From Bifidobacterium magnum (lineage in GTDB: Bacteria; Actinomycetota; Actinomycetes; Actinomycetales; Bifidobacteriaceae): a stretch of DNA of 64,000 nucleotides. The stretch covers positions 1 to 64,000 of the forward strand of contig NZ_JGZB01000003.1 in NCBI RefSeq assembly GCF_000741255.1, written 5' to 3'. Position 1 is the stretch's first letter, and the number at the start of each line of letters is the position of its first letter. Below, one piece after another: positions 8,846 to 17,499 of the stretch. The notes beneath the pieces are model-generated. The model was given only the letters and a program-made list of their open reading frames with translations, was not told the origin of the DNA and ran no database searches. Both the position numbers and the translations under genes were made by a program.

Positions 8846-10444
8846 TCAGTTCTCCTTGGCGCCTTCGGCGGCCATGCGGGCCATCCAGTCTTCCACGTCG
8901 GCAACCTGCTTCGGAATGTCGATGGAGATCCATTCCGGGCCGTTTTCGGTCATGAGCGCGTCGTCTTCAATACGGATGCCGATGCCGCGGAACTCCGGCG
9001 GGACGAGCAGATCGTCCTCACGGAAGTACAGGCCCGGTTCGATCGTGAACGTCATGCCCGGGCGGATTTCCGCGCCCTGGTAGGACTCGTAGCGGGCCTG
9101 CGCGCAATCGTGCACGTCAAGGCCCAGATGGTGTGCGCAGCCGCAAGCGTGCCAACGGCGGTGCTGCTGGCCTTGCGGGGAGAGCGCCTCCTCCACGTCC
9201 ACAGGCAGGATGCCCCATTCGTGCAGGCGTTCGGCCAGCACGCGCATGCACGCGTGGTGGATGTCCGCATAGGTGGCGCCCGGCTGGGCCGCTTTAAAAC
9301 CGGCCTGCTGGGAGTCGAGCACGGTCTGGTAGATCATCTTCTGGAAGTCGGTGAACTTGCCGTTGACGGGGAACGTACGCGTGATATCCGCCGTGTACAG
9401 GGAATCCACTTCGATGCCCGCGTCAATAAGCAGCAGGTCGCCGGATTCCACGGTACCCGTGTTGCGCATCCAGTGCAGAATCGGCGCATGGGGGCCCGAA
9501 GCGATAATCGTGTCGTAACCGACGGCGTTGCCCTCTTCACGCGAAATGGCGTTGAACGCGCCTTCCAGCTTGCGCTCGGAACGCTCCTGACCGATCACGC
9601 TCGGAAGCTTGCGCAAAATGTTGTCGAAGCCCTTCTTCGTGGCGGCCACAGCCTTGCGCAGCTCGCCAACCTCGTAGGAGTCCTTGATCATGCGGGCCGT
9701 GGACGCGTATTCCTGCAGCTCATCGTCGGCCGCATGGTTGGCGTCCGCATCATCGAAGCCGTGGGATTCACGCACATCGTCCACGAGCTGCGTAAGCGCC
9801 TGGTCCGTGTCGCGCAGCACGCGCAGCTGCACGGCGCCTTCGCCCGCGTCCTTGCCCAGCACGTCGGCGAGCAGCGCCAGATCGGCCGTCTCAATGCCCG
9901 TCATGGCCTGCATTTCCTTAAGGCCGGCGCGCGGACCGACCCAGTATTCGCCGTAGTGGGCGTCCTTGAAGAAGTCCTGCGTGTAGTGGTTGGCGCGCGG
10001 AGCCACGAACAGCTGCGCCGTATGCGTGGCGCCGCTCTTGGCCTCGTCGCTTTGCGGATCCAACGGGTTGAGCACGAGCACGGAACCGGCCTCGAAGTCC
10101 TGGCCAAGGCCCGTGTAGTAGCTGAACGCGGAATCGGGACGGAACGGGTAGTCGCAATCGTTGTTGCGCACCTTCGGCTGACCGGCCGGAATTACAATGC
10201 GCTCACCCGGGAAACGCTTGCCGAGTGCCTCGAGACGCGCCGGCGTGAACTTGGAAGATTCCAACGCTTCGACTTCCGGCTCGTTGTCGTCCCAGCCCGT
10301 GCTCATGAACTGCACGAAGGCTTCGGAACGCGGGCTCAGCGTACGGTTGTTGCCGCGGTCGGCCATGGCCTGGTCAGCGCCGGGGGCATGCGCGGCCTCG
10401 TACTCTTCGTATTCCTTGTCTTCCTGCGTAACGACTTCGCTCAT
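8846..10444 (-). CDS. pepP: Xaa-Pro aminopeptidase (aminopeptidase P)
   Basis: This 532-residue metallopeptidase cleaves N-terminal residues before proline. The N-terminal creatinase-like domain includes FRPDSAFSYYTGL. The C-terminal pita-bread domain carries the five metal ligands: DAGIEVDSLYTADITRTFP (two Asp), HHLGLDVHD (His), TIEPGLY (Glu) and GIRIEDD (Glu). No signal peptide is seen, so it is cytoplasmic. About 40 acidic residues precede the first domain, longer than in E. coli PepP. It is the first gene of the unit with the nudix hydrolase and dtd. Confidence 0.93.
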   Translation of the reverse strand: MSEVVTQEDKEYEEYEAAHAPGADQAMADRGNNRTLSPRSEAFVQFMSTGWDDNEPEVEALESSKFTPARLEALGKRFPGERIVIPAGQPKVRNNDCDYPFRPDSAFSYYTGLGQDFEAGSVLVLNPLDPQSDEAKSGATHTAQLFVAPRANHYTQDFFKDAHYGEYWVGPRAGLKEMQAMTGIETADLALLADVLGKDAGEGAVQLRVLRDTDQALTQLVDDVRESHGFDDADANHAADDELQEYASTARMIKDSYEVGELRKAVAATKKGFDNILRKLPSVIGQERSERKLEGAFNAISREEGNAVGYDTIIASGPHAPILHWMRNTGTVESGDLLLIDAGIEVDSLYTADITRTFPVNGKFTDFQKMIYQTVLDSQQAGFKAAQPGATYADIHHACMRVLAERLHEWGILPVDVEEALSPQGQQHRRWHACGCAHHLGLDVHDCAQARYESYQGAEIRPGMTFTIEPGLYFREDDLLVPPEFRGIGIRIEDDALMTENGPEWISIDIPKQVADVEDWMARMAAEGAKEN

Positions 10445-10692
10445 TACTCTCTGCTTTCGAAATTGGGGAACAGGTATGGCACCATCCTAATAACGGGCGC
10501 GGTCCGCGGCCCGATCCGCGCGCTCGACCGGCGATTCTTAGGGCGAGGCGGCACAGGCGGCCCACACCGCAACAGGCCCGAGGAATACGGCTCCGGCAGC
10601 GCCGGTAGGTAACTTAGGTAACAAAGGCCGACGGATTACAATAGGCAACGAACTGACAGCCGGCATTCGCGTACGGTAAGGAACTGCATTTT

Positions 10693-12306
10693 ATGTCTTT
10701 AGAACAACCCAATCTTTCCACTCCCATGGCGCAAGTAGAACGCGCCATCATGGCGCGCCCCTCGGAACGCAACACTACAAATCTCGATCTGCGCAGGATG
10801 AAGCTTATCCTCGACCTGTTCGGACACCCGGAACACTCGTTCCGCGTGATCCATGTGACGGGCACAAACGGCAAAGGCTCCACGGCGCGCATGGCGGAAG
10901 CCATCTGCCGCGCCTACGGCATGCGCACGGGACTGTTCACGTCGCCGCACCTCGAACATATCAACGAGCGCATCGCCATTGACGGCCAGCAGATCAGCGA
11001 CGACGATTTCGTGGACCTGTGGAACCAGGTCAAGGATCTTGTGGCCATTGTGGACAAGAAGATGGATGAGCTCAATGCGCCGCACATGAGCTTCTTCGAA
11101 GTGCTCACGGCCATGGCCATCTGGAAGTTCGCGGACGCTCCCGTGGACGTGGCAGTGGTGGAAGTCGGCATGGGCGGCCGCTGGGACGCGACGAACGTGC
11201 TTGACGCGGACGCCGCCGTCATCGGCCCTGTCGACATGGACCACATGCAGTGGCTCGGCAACACGGTCGAACAGATCGCCAACGAAAAGGTCGGCATTAT
11301 CAAGCCGAACTGCACGGTAGTGGTCGAGCCCCAGCCGCATGAGGAAGCCGTCATGCCGATTATTGAAGAGGCCGCGGCCGAACAGCAGGCCACGCTGGTA
11401 CGTGACGGCGAGGAAAGCGAAGTGGAAACGCGCATGCCGGCCGTCGGCGGCCAGATTTGCACGTTCCGCACACCCAACGGCACCTACGAGGACATCCCTG
11501 TCGCCAAATTCGGTGAACACCAGGCGCACAACGCGCTTGCGGCGCTGTGCGCGGCGGAAGTCGTGATCCCCGTCAACGGCGCGCTCGACGCGGATCTCGT
11601 GTCCGAAGCGTTGAGCGGCGTGAAGATTCCGGGACGTATCGAGCAGATCCGCACCTCGCCGACGATTATCATCGACGGCGGCCACAACGTGAACGCGGCG
11701 CAGTCGCTGCGCGCGGCCATTGAGGAAAACTACGATTTCACGCAGCTTGTAGGCGTGGTGGCCATGATGAAGGACAAGCAGGTGGAGGAGTATCTCGGCG
11801 TGCTTGAACCGATCCTTTCGCAGATCGTGGTGACGCAGAATTCGTGGATGGCCCGTTGCATGCCGGCCGAGCAGCTCGAACAGATCGCGCTCAAGGTGTT
11901 TGGCGAGGGCCGTGTCATTTGCGTGCCCGACCTGCCCGACGCGATTCAGACGGCCGTGGACATGGTGGACAGCGAAGACGAACTGGGCGTGGGCTACGGC
12001 CATGGCGTGCTCATTTGTGGCAGCTTCATTACGGCCGGCGACGCGCGCATCCTGCTCAAAGAGTCGGTGCACCCGGACCTAAAGCTTACAAAGGAACAGC
12101 GTATTCACCAGGCGGCCGTGGACCCGGCCACGCGCGCCGAAGTCAACGGCATCATGGACGAAGCGGAAATCGATTATGAAACGGACGCCGATCCGGACTT
12201 TTCCGAAGCCGACGTCTTTACCATGAAATTCGACGATGGCGACGCCGATGGCCCTGAAGAGCCCGGCGCCGCCACCGAAGATGAAGATTTGGACGGATTG
12301 GAGTAA
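10693..12306 (+). CDS. folC: bifunctional folylpolyglutamate/dihydrofolate synthase
   Basis: FolC adds glutamate to dihydropteroate and to reduced folates. This 537-residue Mur-ligase-fold enzyme has the P-loop VTGTNGKGSTA at about 55-65, the omega loop TSPHLEHINERI, VEVGMGGRWDATNV for Mg binding, and DGGHNVNAAQSLR in the C-terminal domain. An acidic tail of about 45 residues after the fold is unusual and probably disordered. TACAAT at 10637-10642 and TACGGT at 10672-10677 are possible -10 boxes, and AAGGAAC precedes the ATG. Its stop abuts the stop of the convergent femABX gene with no space for a terminator. Confidence 0.93.
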   Translation: MSLEQPNLSTPMAQVERAIMARPSERNTTNLDLRRMKLILDLFGHPEHSFRVIHVTGTNGKGSTARMAEAICRAYGMRTGLFTSPHLEHINERIAIDGQQISDDDFVDLWNQVKDLVAIVDKKMDELNAPHMSFFEVLTAMAIWKFADAPVDVAVVEVGMGGRWDATNVLDADAAVIGPVDMDHMQWLGNTVEQIANEKVGIIKPNCTVVVEPQPHEEAVMPIIEEAAAEQQATLVRDGEESEVETRMPAVGGQICTFRTPNGTYEDIPVAKFGEHQAHNALAALCAAEVVIPVNGALDADLVSEALSGVKIPGRIEQIRTSPTIIIDGGHNVNAAQSLRAAIEENYDFTQLVGVVAMMKDKQVEEYLGVLEPILSQIVVTQNSWMARCMPAEQLEQIALKVFGEGRVICVPDLPDAIQTAVDMVDSEDELGVGYGHGVLICGSFITAGDARILLKESVHPDLKLTKEQRIHQAAVDPATRAEVNGIMDEAEIDYETDADPDFSEADVFTMKFDDGDADGPEEPGAATEDEDLDGLE

Positions 12307-13410
12307 TCACTCCGCAGTGTTCTGCTGCTTCTTTTCCTTTTCGGAAACGGCGGAACCCCAGTTCTTGTTCGTATGGCCGTCATGCTCGTCCTGCTTGACG
12401 GCCTGCTTCTTATGCAGCTTGCCGCGCACGTCCTTCATGAGCACGAGCGTCTTGTACAGGACCTTCTTGATCGGGAAGTCGTAGGCGGCCGCGATCACCT
12501 TCGTGTCCTTGGCGAACTTCGTCTTGAAACCGTTCAGGGACTTGAGCGAGGGGGCGAAATCGTTGCCGATGCCCATCAGGTCGAGCTTCGTGCAACCGTC
12601 GTGGGCCAGCGCGCAAGCCGCCGTGTACAGCAGCTTGTCGGGCACCATCATGCGGCGCACTTCGGAAAGCATGGACGCGTAGTAGTACACGGCCGTGTTG
12701 CCGTTGCGCGTGAACATGGCCCACGAGACGACCTTGCCGTCCACACGGGCGGCGAATACGCGGCAATGGTCCGGTCCGAGCGCGTGAATCATGTCCGAAT
12801 AGTCGCTCATCGGAGCAGGGTTGAAGCCGTCGCGCTGCGCGGTTTCCACCATAACCGCGTAATATTCGCTAAAGTCCTTGGACGCCTGCTCGGTTTCGTC
12901 GGCGATCTCGGCCGGAGACTCGCGCAGCGACTTGCGCACGTCGCGCCGTCCGCGTGACTTCATGCGCGAAAGAATGTCCTCGTCGCTGCCCGTCAGATCA
13001 AGCACCACGGTTTCGTTGTAAGGCACCGTGGACAGCACTCGGTACTGGTCGGCGTGGTCGTGGTACCACACGTCAATGCGCAGGAACGCCACATGCTTGT
13101 CATGGGAATGCACGAAATTGATGAGCGCCGTGAGCATTTCCTGTTCCTGCTCGTCGGTCGGCTGTTCCTTCCAGACCGGACCGTGCACGGAACGCAGGTA
13201 ATGGTAGCCGTGCGTTTCCATGTCGATCAGCGACATCACGGCCACCACATTGTCATGGTCGCGCACCAGCAGCATGCCCCACGGCTTGCGTCCCGGAATG
13301 CCGGACTGGAAGTCCGCCCACACGCCCGTCTGCTCGATCGGCAGCTCAATGCCCTCGGCCTTGGCGTTCTCTTCCATTGTTGCGGGACTTACCCGCTCAA
13401 TTACCATCAT
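12307..13410 (-). CDS. FemABX-family aminoacyltransferase (peptidoglycan interpeptide bridge)
   Basis: This 367-residue GNAT-like double-domain protein matches the Fem family. Seen are the N-terminal TGVWADFQ segment, an MKSRGRRDVRKSLRE helix typical of Fem proteins, a second GNAT half with VSWAMFTRNGNTAVYYYA, and LDLMGIG close to the end. Fem enzymes use aminoacyl-tRNA to add residues to the lysine or ornithine side chain of lipid II precursors. The ATG at 13410 follows GGGAG; a GTG four codons earlier lacks this. It lies 67 bases after the MurE-like ligase on the same strand, so the pair probably builds the stem peptide and bridge. The residue added is unknown. Confidence 0.85.
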   Translation of the reverse strand: MMVIERVSPATMEENAKAEGIELPIEQTGVWADFQSGIPGRKPWGMLLVRDHDNVVAVMSLIDMETHGYHYLRSVHGPVWKEQPTDEQEQEMLTALINFVHSHDKHVAFLRIDVWYHDHADQYRVLSTVPYNETVVLDLTGSDEDILSRMKSRGRRDVRKSLRESPAEIADETEQASKDFSEYYAVMVETAQRDGFNPAPMSDYSDMIHALGPDHCRVFAARVDGKVVSWAMFTRNGNTAVYYYASMLSEVRRMMVPDKLLYTAACALAHDGCTKLDLMGIGNDFAPSLKSLNGFKTKFAKDTKVIAAAYDFPIKKVLYKTLVLMKDVRGKLHKKQAVKQDEHDGHTNKNWGSAVSEKEKKQQNTAE

Positions 13411-13477
13411 GTTGTCTCCCACATGTTCTCGTACTGACGTTCAGTGTAATCGCTTGCGCAGCTCGGATCGCATCACA

Positions 13478-15001
13478 CTAGGCGAACAGGCGCTCGATAA
13501 TACGGTCGTCACCCTCGTAGGGCACATGCTTGTTGTGCGCCTTGATCCAGCGTTCGTTGCCTTTGCCGATCACGAGGATCACCTGCATGCCGTCACGTTC
13601 GCGCGCCTCCCGTACTGCCGTTTCAATGGCTTGCGTGCGGTCAAGAATGATGCGCGCGTCGAGTTGCGGGTTCGTGACAAAGCCGAGCATGGCCCGGCAA
13701 ATATCCTCCACCGATTCCGTATCCGTGTCCTCGTACGTCAAGATCAGGTGGTCGACACGGTTTTGCGCGGCCTCCACGATCTCTTTGCGCCGGTCGACGG
13801 CCTTGTTGCCGGCCGATCCCGTCACGAGCGTGATATTGGGGTGGCGCTCGCCGTACCGCTGGTCGATAAAGTCGATAAGCGCGCTTGTGGAAGCGAAATT
13901 GTGCGCATAATCCACGATCGCGAGCATGTCGCCGCTGCGGAACTCCTCCATGCGTCCGGCGATACGGACCGTGCTCATGGCGTCGAGAATCGGTTGCGTG
14001 ACGGGTACGCCGACGGCCTGCGTCAGCGCGACAGCCGCCGCCGCGTTCGCATAATTGAAGTCGCCGTCCAGTGCCAGCGAGCAGGTGCCCAGCGTGACGC
14101 CATGCTGCATCAGCGTGAATTCGGTATGCGTATCATTGGCGCACACCGCCGTAATGTCGGCGCCGTCACCGTCCACGGCGAAAGTCGTGACGGGCACGTG
14201 GTTGAGCTGCGCGTCCTGTTCAATGAGATCGGCGTGCGCGCAATCCTTGCCAAGCACCAGCGTGTTCGTGTGCTGGACGATCTGGCGCTTGCAATAGAAA
14301 TAGTCCTCAAAAGTGGGGTGCTCGATGGGGCTGATGTGGTCGGGAGAGATGTTGAGGAATCCGGCCGCGTCGAACTGCAATCCGTAGACGCGGTTGACCT
14401 TGTATGCCTGGCTCGACACTTCCATGATGAGATATTGCATGCCGTTGTCGGCCGCCTCACGCATCATGCGGAACGCGTCCAAGGATTCGGGAGTGGTCAG
14501 GTCGGACTCGTCATAGGTGACACCGTCTAGGCAGTTGTCCACGGAGGAGAACAGCGCCGCCTTGTTGCCACTGGCGGCATTGAGCATGGCATGGGCCAAA
14601 TATGCCGTGGTCGTCTTGCCTTTCGTGCCCGTGATGCCGATTACCGTCAGCTCATCCTGCGGATACTCGTAATACGCCGCGGACAGCAGGCTCATGGCCT
14701 GCGACGCGTTCGTCACAATAAGGCCCGGAGCCGCCGTATACTGCGAGAAATCCTCGGTCGCCACATACGCCGCCAGTCCCAGCTCGTCGGCGTGCGCCAA
14801 ATATTCGGGCTTGAACCGGCCCTTGCAAAACAGCAGCGAACCCTGCGTAATTTGCAGGGAATTGTACGTCATATCGGAAAACTCCTCGTCACAGTTGGCG
14901 ATGGAAGCCGGATTCAACGTCCACGAGTCGCGCGTAATGATCTCGCGCAACAAATGGTGCTCATAGAGAATGGTGGCTGCTGTTTGCAAAGTAAGCGACA
15001 T
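13478..15001 (-). CDS. murE: MurE-like UDP-MurNAc-tripeptide synthetase (probably not a meso-DAP enzyme)
   Basis: This 507-residue Mur ligase adds the third residue of the peptidoglycan stem peptide. Motifs seen: ATP loop GITGTKGKTTTA at 122-133, TTPESLDAFR, EVSSQAYKVNR at 194-204, NISPDHISPIEHPTFEDYFY, and DYAHN at 364-368. At 424-429 the segment reads EDTDTE where meso-DAP MurE enzymes have DNPR, consistent with L-Lys or L-Orn as substrate. The ATG at 15001 has AAGGAGAG 6 bases upstream. The -10 box TAGAAT at 15036-15041 (minus) lies upstream. The gene is outside the dcw cluster and precedes a FemABX gene. Confidence 0.85.
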   Translation of the reverse strand: MSLTLQTAATILYEHHLLREIITRDSWTLNPASIANCDEEFSDMTYNSLQITQGSLLFCKGRFKPEYLAHADELGLAAYVATEDFSQYTAAPGLIVTNASQAMSLLSAAYYEYPQDELTVIGITGTKGKTTTAYLAHAMLNAASGNKAALFSSVDNCLDGVTYDESDLTTPESLDAFRMMREAADNGMQYLIMEVSSQAYKVNRVYGLQFDAAGFLNISPDHISPIEHPTFEDYFYCKRQIVQHTNTLVLGKDCAHADLIEQDAQLNHVPVTTFAVDGDGADITAVCANDTHTEFTLMQHGVTLGTCSLALDGDFNYANAAAAVALTQAVGVPVTQPILDAMSTVRIAGRMEEFRSGDMLAIVDYAHNFASTSALIDFIDQRYGERHPNITLVTGSAGNKAVDRRKEIVEAAQNRVDHLILTYEDTDTESVEDICRAMLGFVTNPQLDARIILDRTQAIETAVREARERDGMQVILVIGKGNERWIKAHNKHVPYEGDDRIIERLFA

Positions 15002-15035
15002 GAAAGCTCTCCTTGGCTCGGTAATCTGAAACGGC

Positions 15036-15041
15036 ATTCTA
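15036..15041 (-). promoter_or_regulatory. -10 box of the murE-like gene
   Basis: TAGAAT on the minus strand lies 34 bases before the ATG at 15001, giving a short leader with a good Shine-Dalgarno sequence. A second TAGAAT on the plus strand at 15097 serves the divergent sigH gene. Confidence 0.45.
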
Positions 15042-15096
15042 CAGTATGCGCATACCGCTGGTAGCTAGTTGCCGTACCGTTCACGCACGGAAAATG

Positions 15097-15102
15097 TAGA
15101 AT
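15097..15102 (+). promoter_or_regulatory. -10 box of a predicted leaderless sigH mRNA
   Basis: TAGAAT, then 8 bases, then an in-frame GTG at 15111. No ribosome-binding site fits the downstream ATG codons. Confidence 0.45.
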
Positions 15103-15110
15103 GGGGAAAC

Positions 15111-15743
15111 GTGACCGATATGCAAACTATGACTACCGACCGGCCTGTGGAATCGCCCGTCAACGAAACGATGGACGAAAAGCGCGCCCGTTTTGAGCAA
15201 CTGGCGTTGCCAGCAGTAGACGCGCTGTATAGACAGGCCATGAAATTCACGAACAATCCGGAAGACGCCCAGGATTTGGTGCAGGACTTTGAACGCGGGT
15301 TCAAGGCGTTCGACTCGTTCCGCATCGGATCCAATTTCGAGGCATGGATGACGACCATCGAAAAGAACGCGTTCTTCAACCAGTACGCCAAAGCGAAACG
15401 CCGCCCGCAGCGGGCCAACGGGTCCACGGGGGAATACGACGACTGGGACATTTACGCCGCTTCCGGCCACACTCCCGACGGACTCAAATCCGCAGAACAG
15501 GAGTATCTCGAACAATTCGCGCCCGACGAGATCGTCAAGGCGCTCGCCAACTTGTCCGAGGAGCGCAGGCAAGTGTTCATCGACGCCGCCATCGACGGCA
15601 AACCCTACAAGCAGATCGCCGAGGAACAGGGCGTGCCGATCGGCACGGTGATGAGCCGGCTGAGCCGCGCACGTACACAATTGAAGAAGGAACTGCGCCA
15701 GTTCGCAGCGGAACGCGGCTATGGAAAGGCGGCCACGAAATGA
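15111..15743 (+). CDS. sigH: ECF RNA polymerase sigma factor, SigH/SigR-like
   Basis: This 210-residue ECF sigma factor has region 2 around ALYRQAMKFTNNPEDAQDLV and FRIGSNFEAWMTTIEKNAF. Region 4 is a helix-turn-helix in YKQIAEEQGVPIGTVMSRLSR. The MKFTNNPEDAQDLVQ pattern is that of actinobacterial SigH/SigR, which control thiol-oxidative stress and heat genes. The GTG at 15111 is preferred since TAGAAT lies 8 bases before it; ATG at 15120 or 15129 is possible. Its TGA overlaps the ATG of the next gene, which encodes its likely anti-sigma factor. Confidence 0.9.
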   Translation: MTDMQTMTTDRPVESPVNETMDEKRARFEQLALPAVDALYRQAMKFTNNPEDAQDLVQDFERGFKAFDSFRIGSNFEAWMTTIEKNAFFNQYAKAKRRPQRANGSTGEYDDWDIYAASGHTPDGLKSAEQEYLEQFAPDEIVKALANLSEERRQVFIDAAIDGKPYKQIAEEQGVPIGTVMSRLSRARTQLKKELRQFAAERGYGKAATK

Positions 15744-16117
15744 TCGACCCTACCAACAACGCCACGGAACAGCCTGACCGTTTCGACCCCAATACCAGCT
15801 GCGACGAAATGGAACGCATGATGATTGCGATGATGCGTTCCTACTTGCGCCCAGAATGCGCACCCGAATGCATGTATGAGCGCATCCGCAAAACGCTCGA
15901 CCAGTGTTGCCACGGCGGACAGAACTGTACGGACACGTCCTCTTCGGACGAATCCCCGCAGAATAACGCCCAGCAGACGGCCGATGCACAGTCGGGGGAG
16001 TCCAATCCTTCCGCACGCGCGCAGGTGAGGGCTTACCAGGTGACCACGAACGCGACCTTGTCGGGCAACACGCTTGTCTCGAAAACCACTATCGTGACGC
16101 GCCGCACGCAGATCTGA
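15740..16117 (+). CDS. probable anti-sigma factor of the RsrA/RshA type, divergent
   Basis: This 125-residue protein starts inside the sigH stop (ATGA overlap), the usual arrangement for the redox anti-sigma partner. It has cysteines at 21, 40, 44, 56, 57 and 63 and a His at 58. The canonical ZAS motif HxxxCxxC is not seen; the nearest is CAPEC (CxxxC) and CCHGGQNC. The first 60 residues fit an RsrA-like helical core. The rest is Ser/Gln/Thr rich with a C-terminal beta-like segment. The partner assignment is firm from position; the mode of redox sensing is not known. Confidence 0.7.
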   Translation: MIDPTNNATEQPDRFDPNTSCDEMERMMIAMMRSYLRPECAPECMYERIRKTLDQCCHGGQNCTDTSSSDESPQNNAQQTADAQSGESNPSARAQVRAYQVTTNATLSGNTLVSKTTIVTRRTQI

Positions 16118-16171
16118 GCTGCGCCGGCCCAACTGGAGCACCCGGCACGGCAATACCGGAACATATAAGAA

Positions 16172-16197
16172 AAACCCCACGAAAATTCGTGGGGTTT
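16172..16197. terminator. bidirectional terminator between the anti-sigma gene and bL37
   Basis: AAACCCCACGAA and TTCGTGGGGTTT form perfect 12-base arms around two bases, flanked by A-rich and T-rich ends. Confidence 0.85.
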
Positions 16198-16244
16198 CTA
16201 TGTATCAATCGGATGAATGAGATACTCGAATTCATCCAGTCGGA

Positions 16245-16319
16245 TCAGGCGTTTGGACGCTTGCCGTGGTTGGCTGCCTTCTTACGACGATCCTTGCGCT
16301 TACGTCCGCGCATACCCAT
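16245..16319 (-). CDS. 50S ribosomal protein bL37 (24 codons)
   Basis: A 24-codon gene reads from ATG at 16319 to TGA at 16245. The product is very basic: it starts MGMRGRKRKDRRKK and ends AANHGKRPNA. This matches the small actinobacterial large-subunit protein bL37 first seen in mycobacterial ribosome structures, with its conserved NHGKRPN end. AAGGAG lies 6 bases before the ATG. A -10 box TATAGT sits in the palindrome at 16337-16348. It is too short for ordinary gene callers and lies between terminator and galM, near sigH. Confidence 0.87.
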   Translation of the reverse strand: MGMRGRKRKDRRKKAANHGKRPNA

Positions 16320-16336
16320 GATGGACTCCTTTGCTG

Positions 16337-16348
16337 TAACTATAGTTA
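16337..16348 (-). promoter_or_regulatory. -10 region of bL37 within a 12-base palindrome
   Basis: TAACTATAGTTA is a perfect palindrome and contains TATAGT on the minus strand, about 20 bases before the bL37 start. The symmetry could be a regulator site or chance in an AT-rich -10 region. Confidence 0.4.
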
Positions 16349-16403
16349 GCGTAAGGGATTATTCCACGTGCACCAGACGAACGTGAGCGCAATGCGGCTC
16401 AAA

Positions 16404-17351
16404 TCAACGCACCACGCCGATCATGAGCTCAGTCGTGCTGTGCTCGCCAGGCTCGATCACAATAAGGTCCTTGCCCGTCTTGAAGGTGTTGGCGTACGCG
16501 GTCTGCGGTTCCACAGCCACGCCTGCCGGATGAACCTCGGCGGGGAAGCCCGTGGCGTCGCACACCTGGAAGGACGTGATCGTCTCGTCGCCCGTGATGT
16601 GAATCATCATGCCGTCGGGACGCGTGAAGAACGCGTGCGCCAAACCGTTTTCATCATGGTGCACGTCGGTGAGCGCGTCGTCGTACGGCTGCTCGTCGAG
16701 CTTGCGGCCCTTGCGGAAGTCGAACTTGGTGCCTTCCACAGGTTCGGTGCCCACCGGGATGAGGTTTTCGTTCGGCACCACATGCGTGTCCGCGTCGATC
16801 AGCAGCGTGCACAGCGCGTTGTCCGCATCGATGGCGTCGCCATACGCGTTGCGGCCGTTGGCCAGCCACGGGTGGATGGCCAGAGCCCACGGGGCGGCCT
16901 TTGTGTCGTTGTTGAACGCGTCGATCGTGATGTGCACGCCTTCGTCGTCGAGGCGGTAGGTGGCCGTCGCGATCACGTCGAACGGGTAGCCCGCCATGTC
17001 CGGGACGCGCCAGCTCAAGGAGACGGAATCCTCGGTCAGGGACTCGAGCTTCCAGTAGGAGCGATAGCCGTAGCCGTGAATGGCGTTGTTGCGCTCATGC
17101 TCGTCGATCGGCAGCGTGTAGTCGTGGCCTTCGAACGTGTAGGTGCCGGCTTCGAGGCGGTTCGGGAACGGGATGAGGATCTCGCCGCCGCAGCACTTGA
17201 CGAGGTCGTCGGCGCCGTAGCTGGCCAGAATGTCTTCGCCCTTGTAGGTCAGACGGCGCAAAATGGCGCCAAGTTCCGTGACGACGGCCGTGTAGTCGCC
17301 ATGGGTGATGGTGTATTGCTCGCCGGTGCGCGGCGTATGTACTGCTGTCAT
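16404..17351 (-). CDS. galM: aldose 1-epimerase (mutarotase) family protein
   Basis: This 315-residue protein interconverts alpha and beta anomers of aldoses. Seen are the GalM core IPFPNRL, NNAIHGYGYRSYWK with the substrate His, HPWLANG with the catalytic His, and VAVEPQTAYANTF with the C-terminal Glu of the active site. The ATG at 17351 has GGAGTGA before it. No signal peptide is present. The lack of neighbouring galT/galK means the sugar cannot be given; it may be a YphB-like or hexose-6-P mutarotase. Confidence 0.87.
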   Translation of the reverse strand: MTAVHTPRTGEQYTITHGDYTAVVTELGAILRRLTYKGEDILASYGADDLVKCCGGEILIPFPNRLEAGTYTFEGHDYTLPIDEHERNNAIHGYGYRSYWKLESLTEDSVSLSWRVPDMAGYPFDVIATATYRLDDEGVHITIDAFNNDTKAAPWALAIHPWLANGRNAYGDAIDADNALCTLLIDADTHVVPNENLIPVGTEPVEGTKFDFRKGRKLDEQPYDDALTDVHHDENGLAHAFFTRPDGMMIHITGDETITSFQVCDATGFPAEVHPAGVAVEPQTAYANTFKTGKDLIVIEPGEHSTTELMIGVVR

Positions 17352-17486
17352 ATTCACTCCATCGTGTGTAGGTTCGGTTTCCCTATCAGTCTAGGTCCGC
17401 TTACTTCGCCGTAAGCGCAGGGCGTTGATAACGTTCACAGTATAGGCACGTTTGCATTCGCGCCACCATCGCGACTCGCGTGCATG

Positions 17487-17492
17487 TACTAT
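17487..17492 (+). promoter_or_regulatory. -10 box of a predicted leaderless ispH mRNA
   Basis: TACTAT, then GGGCGTC, then ATG at 17500. The same layout with near-identical spacer bases occurs at ybaK and miaB. Confidence 0.5.
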
Positions 17493-17499
17493 GGGCGTC

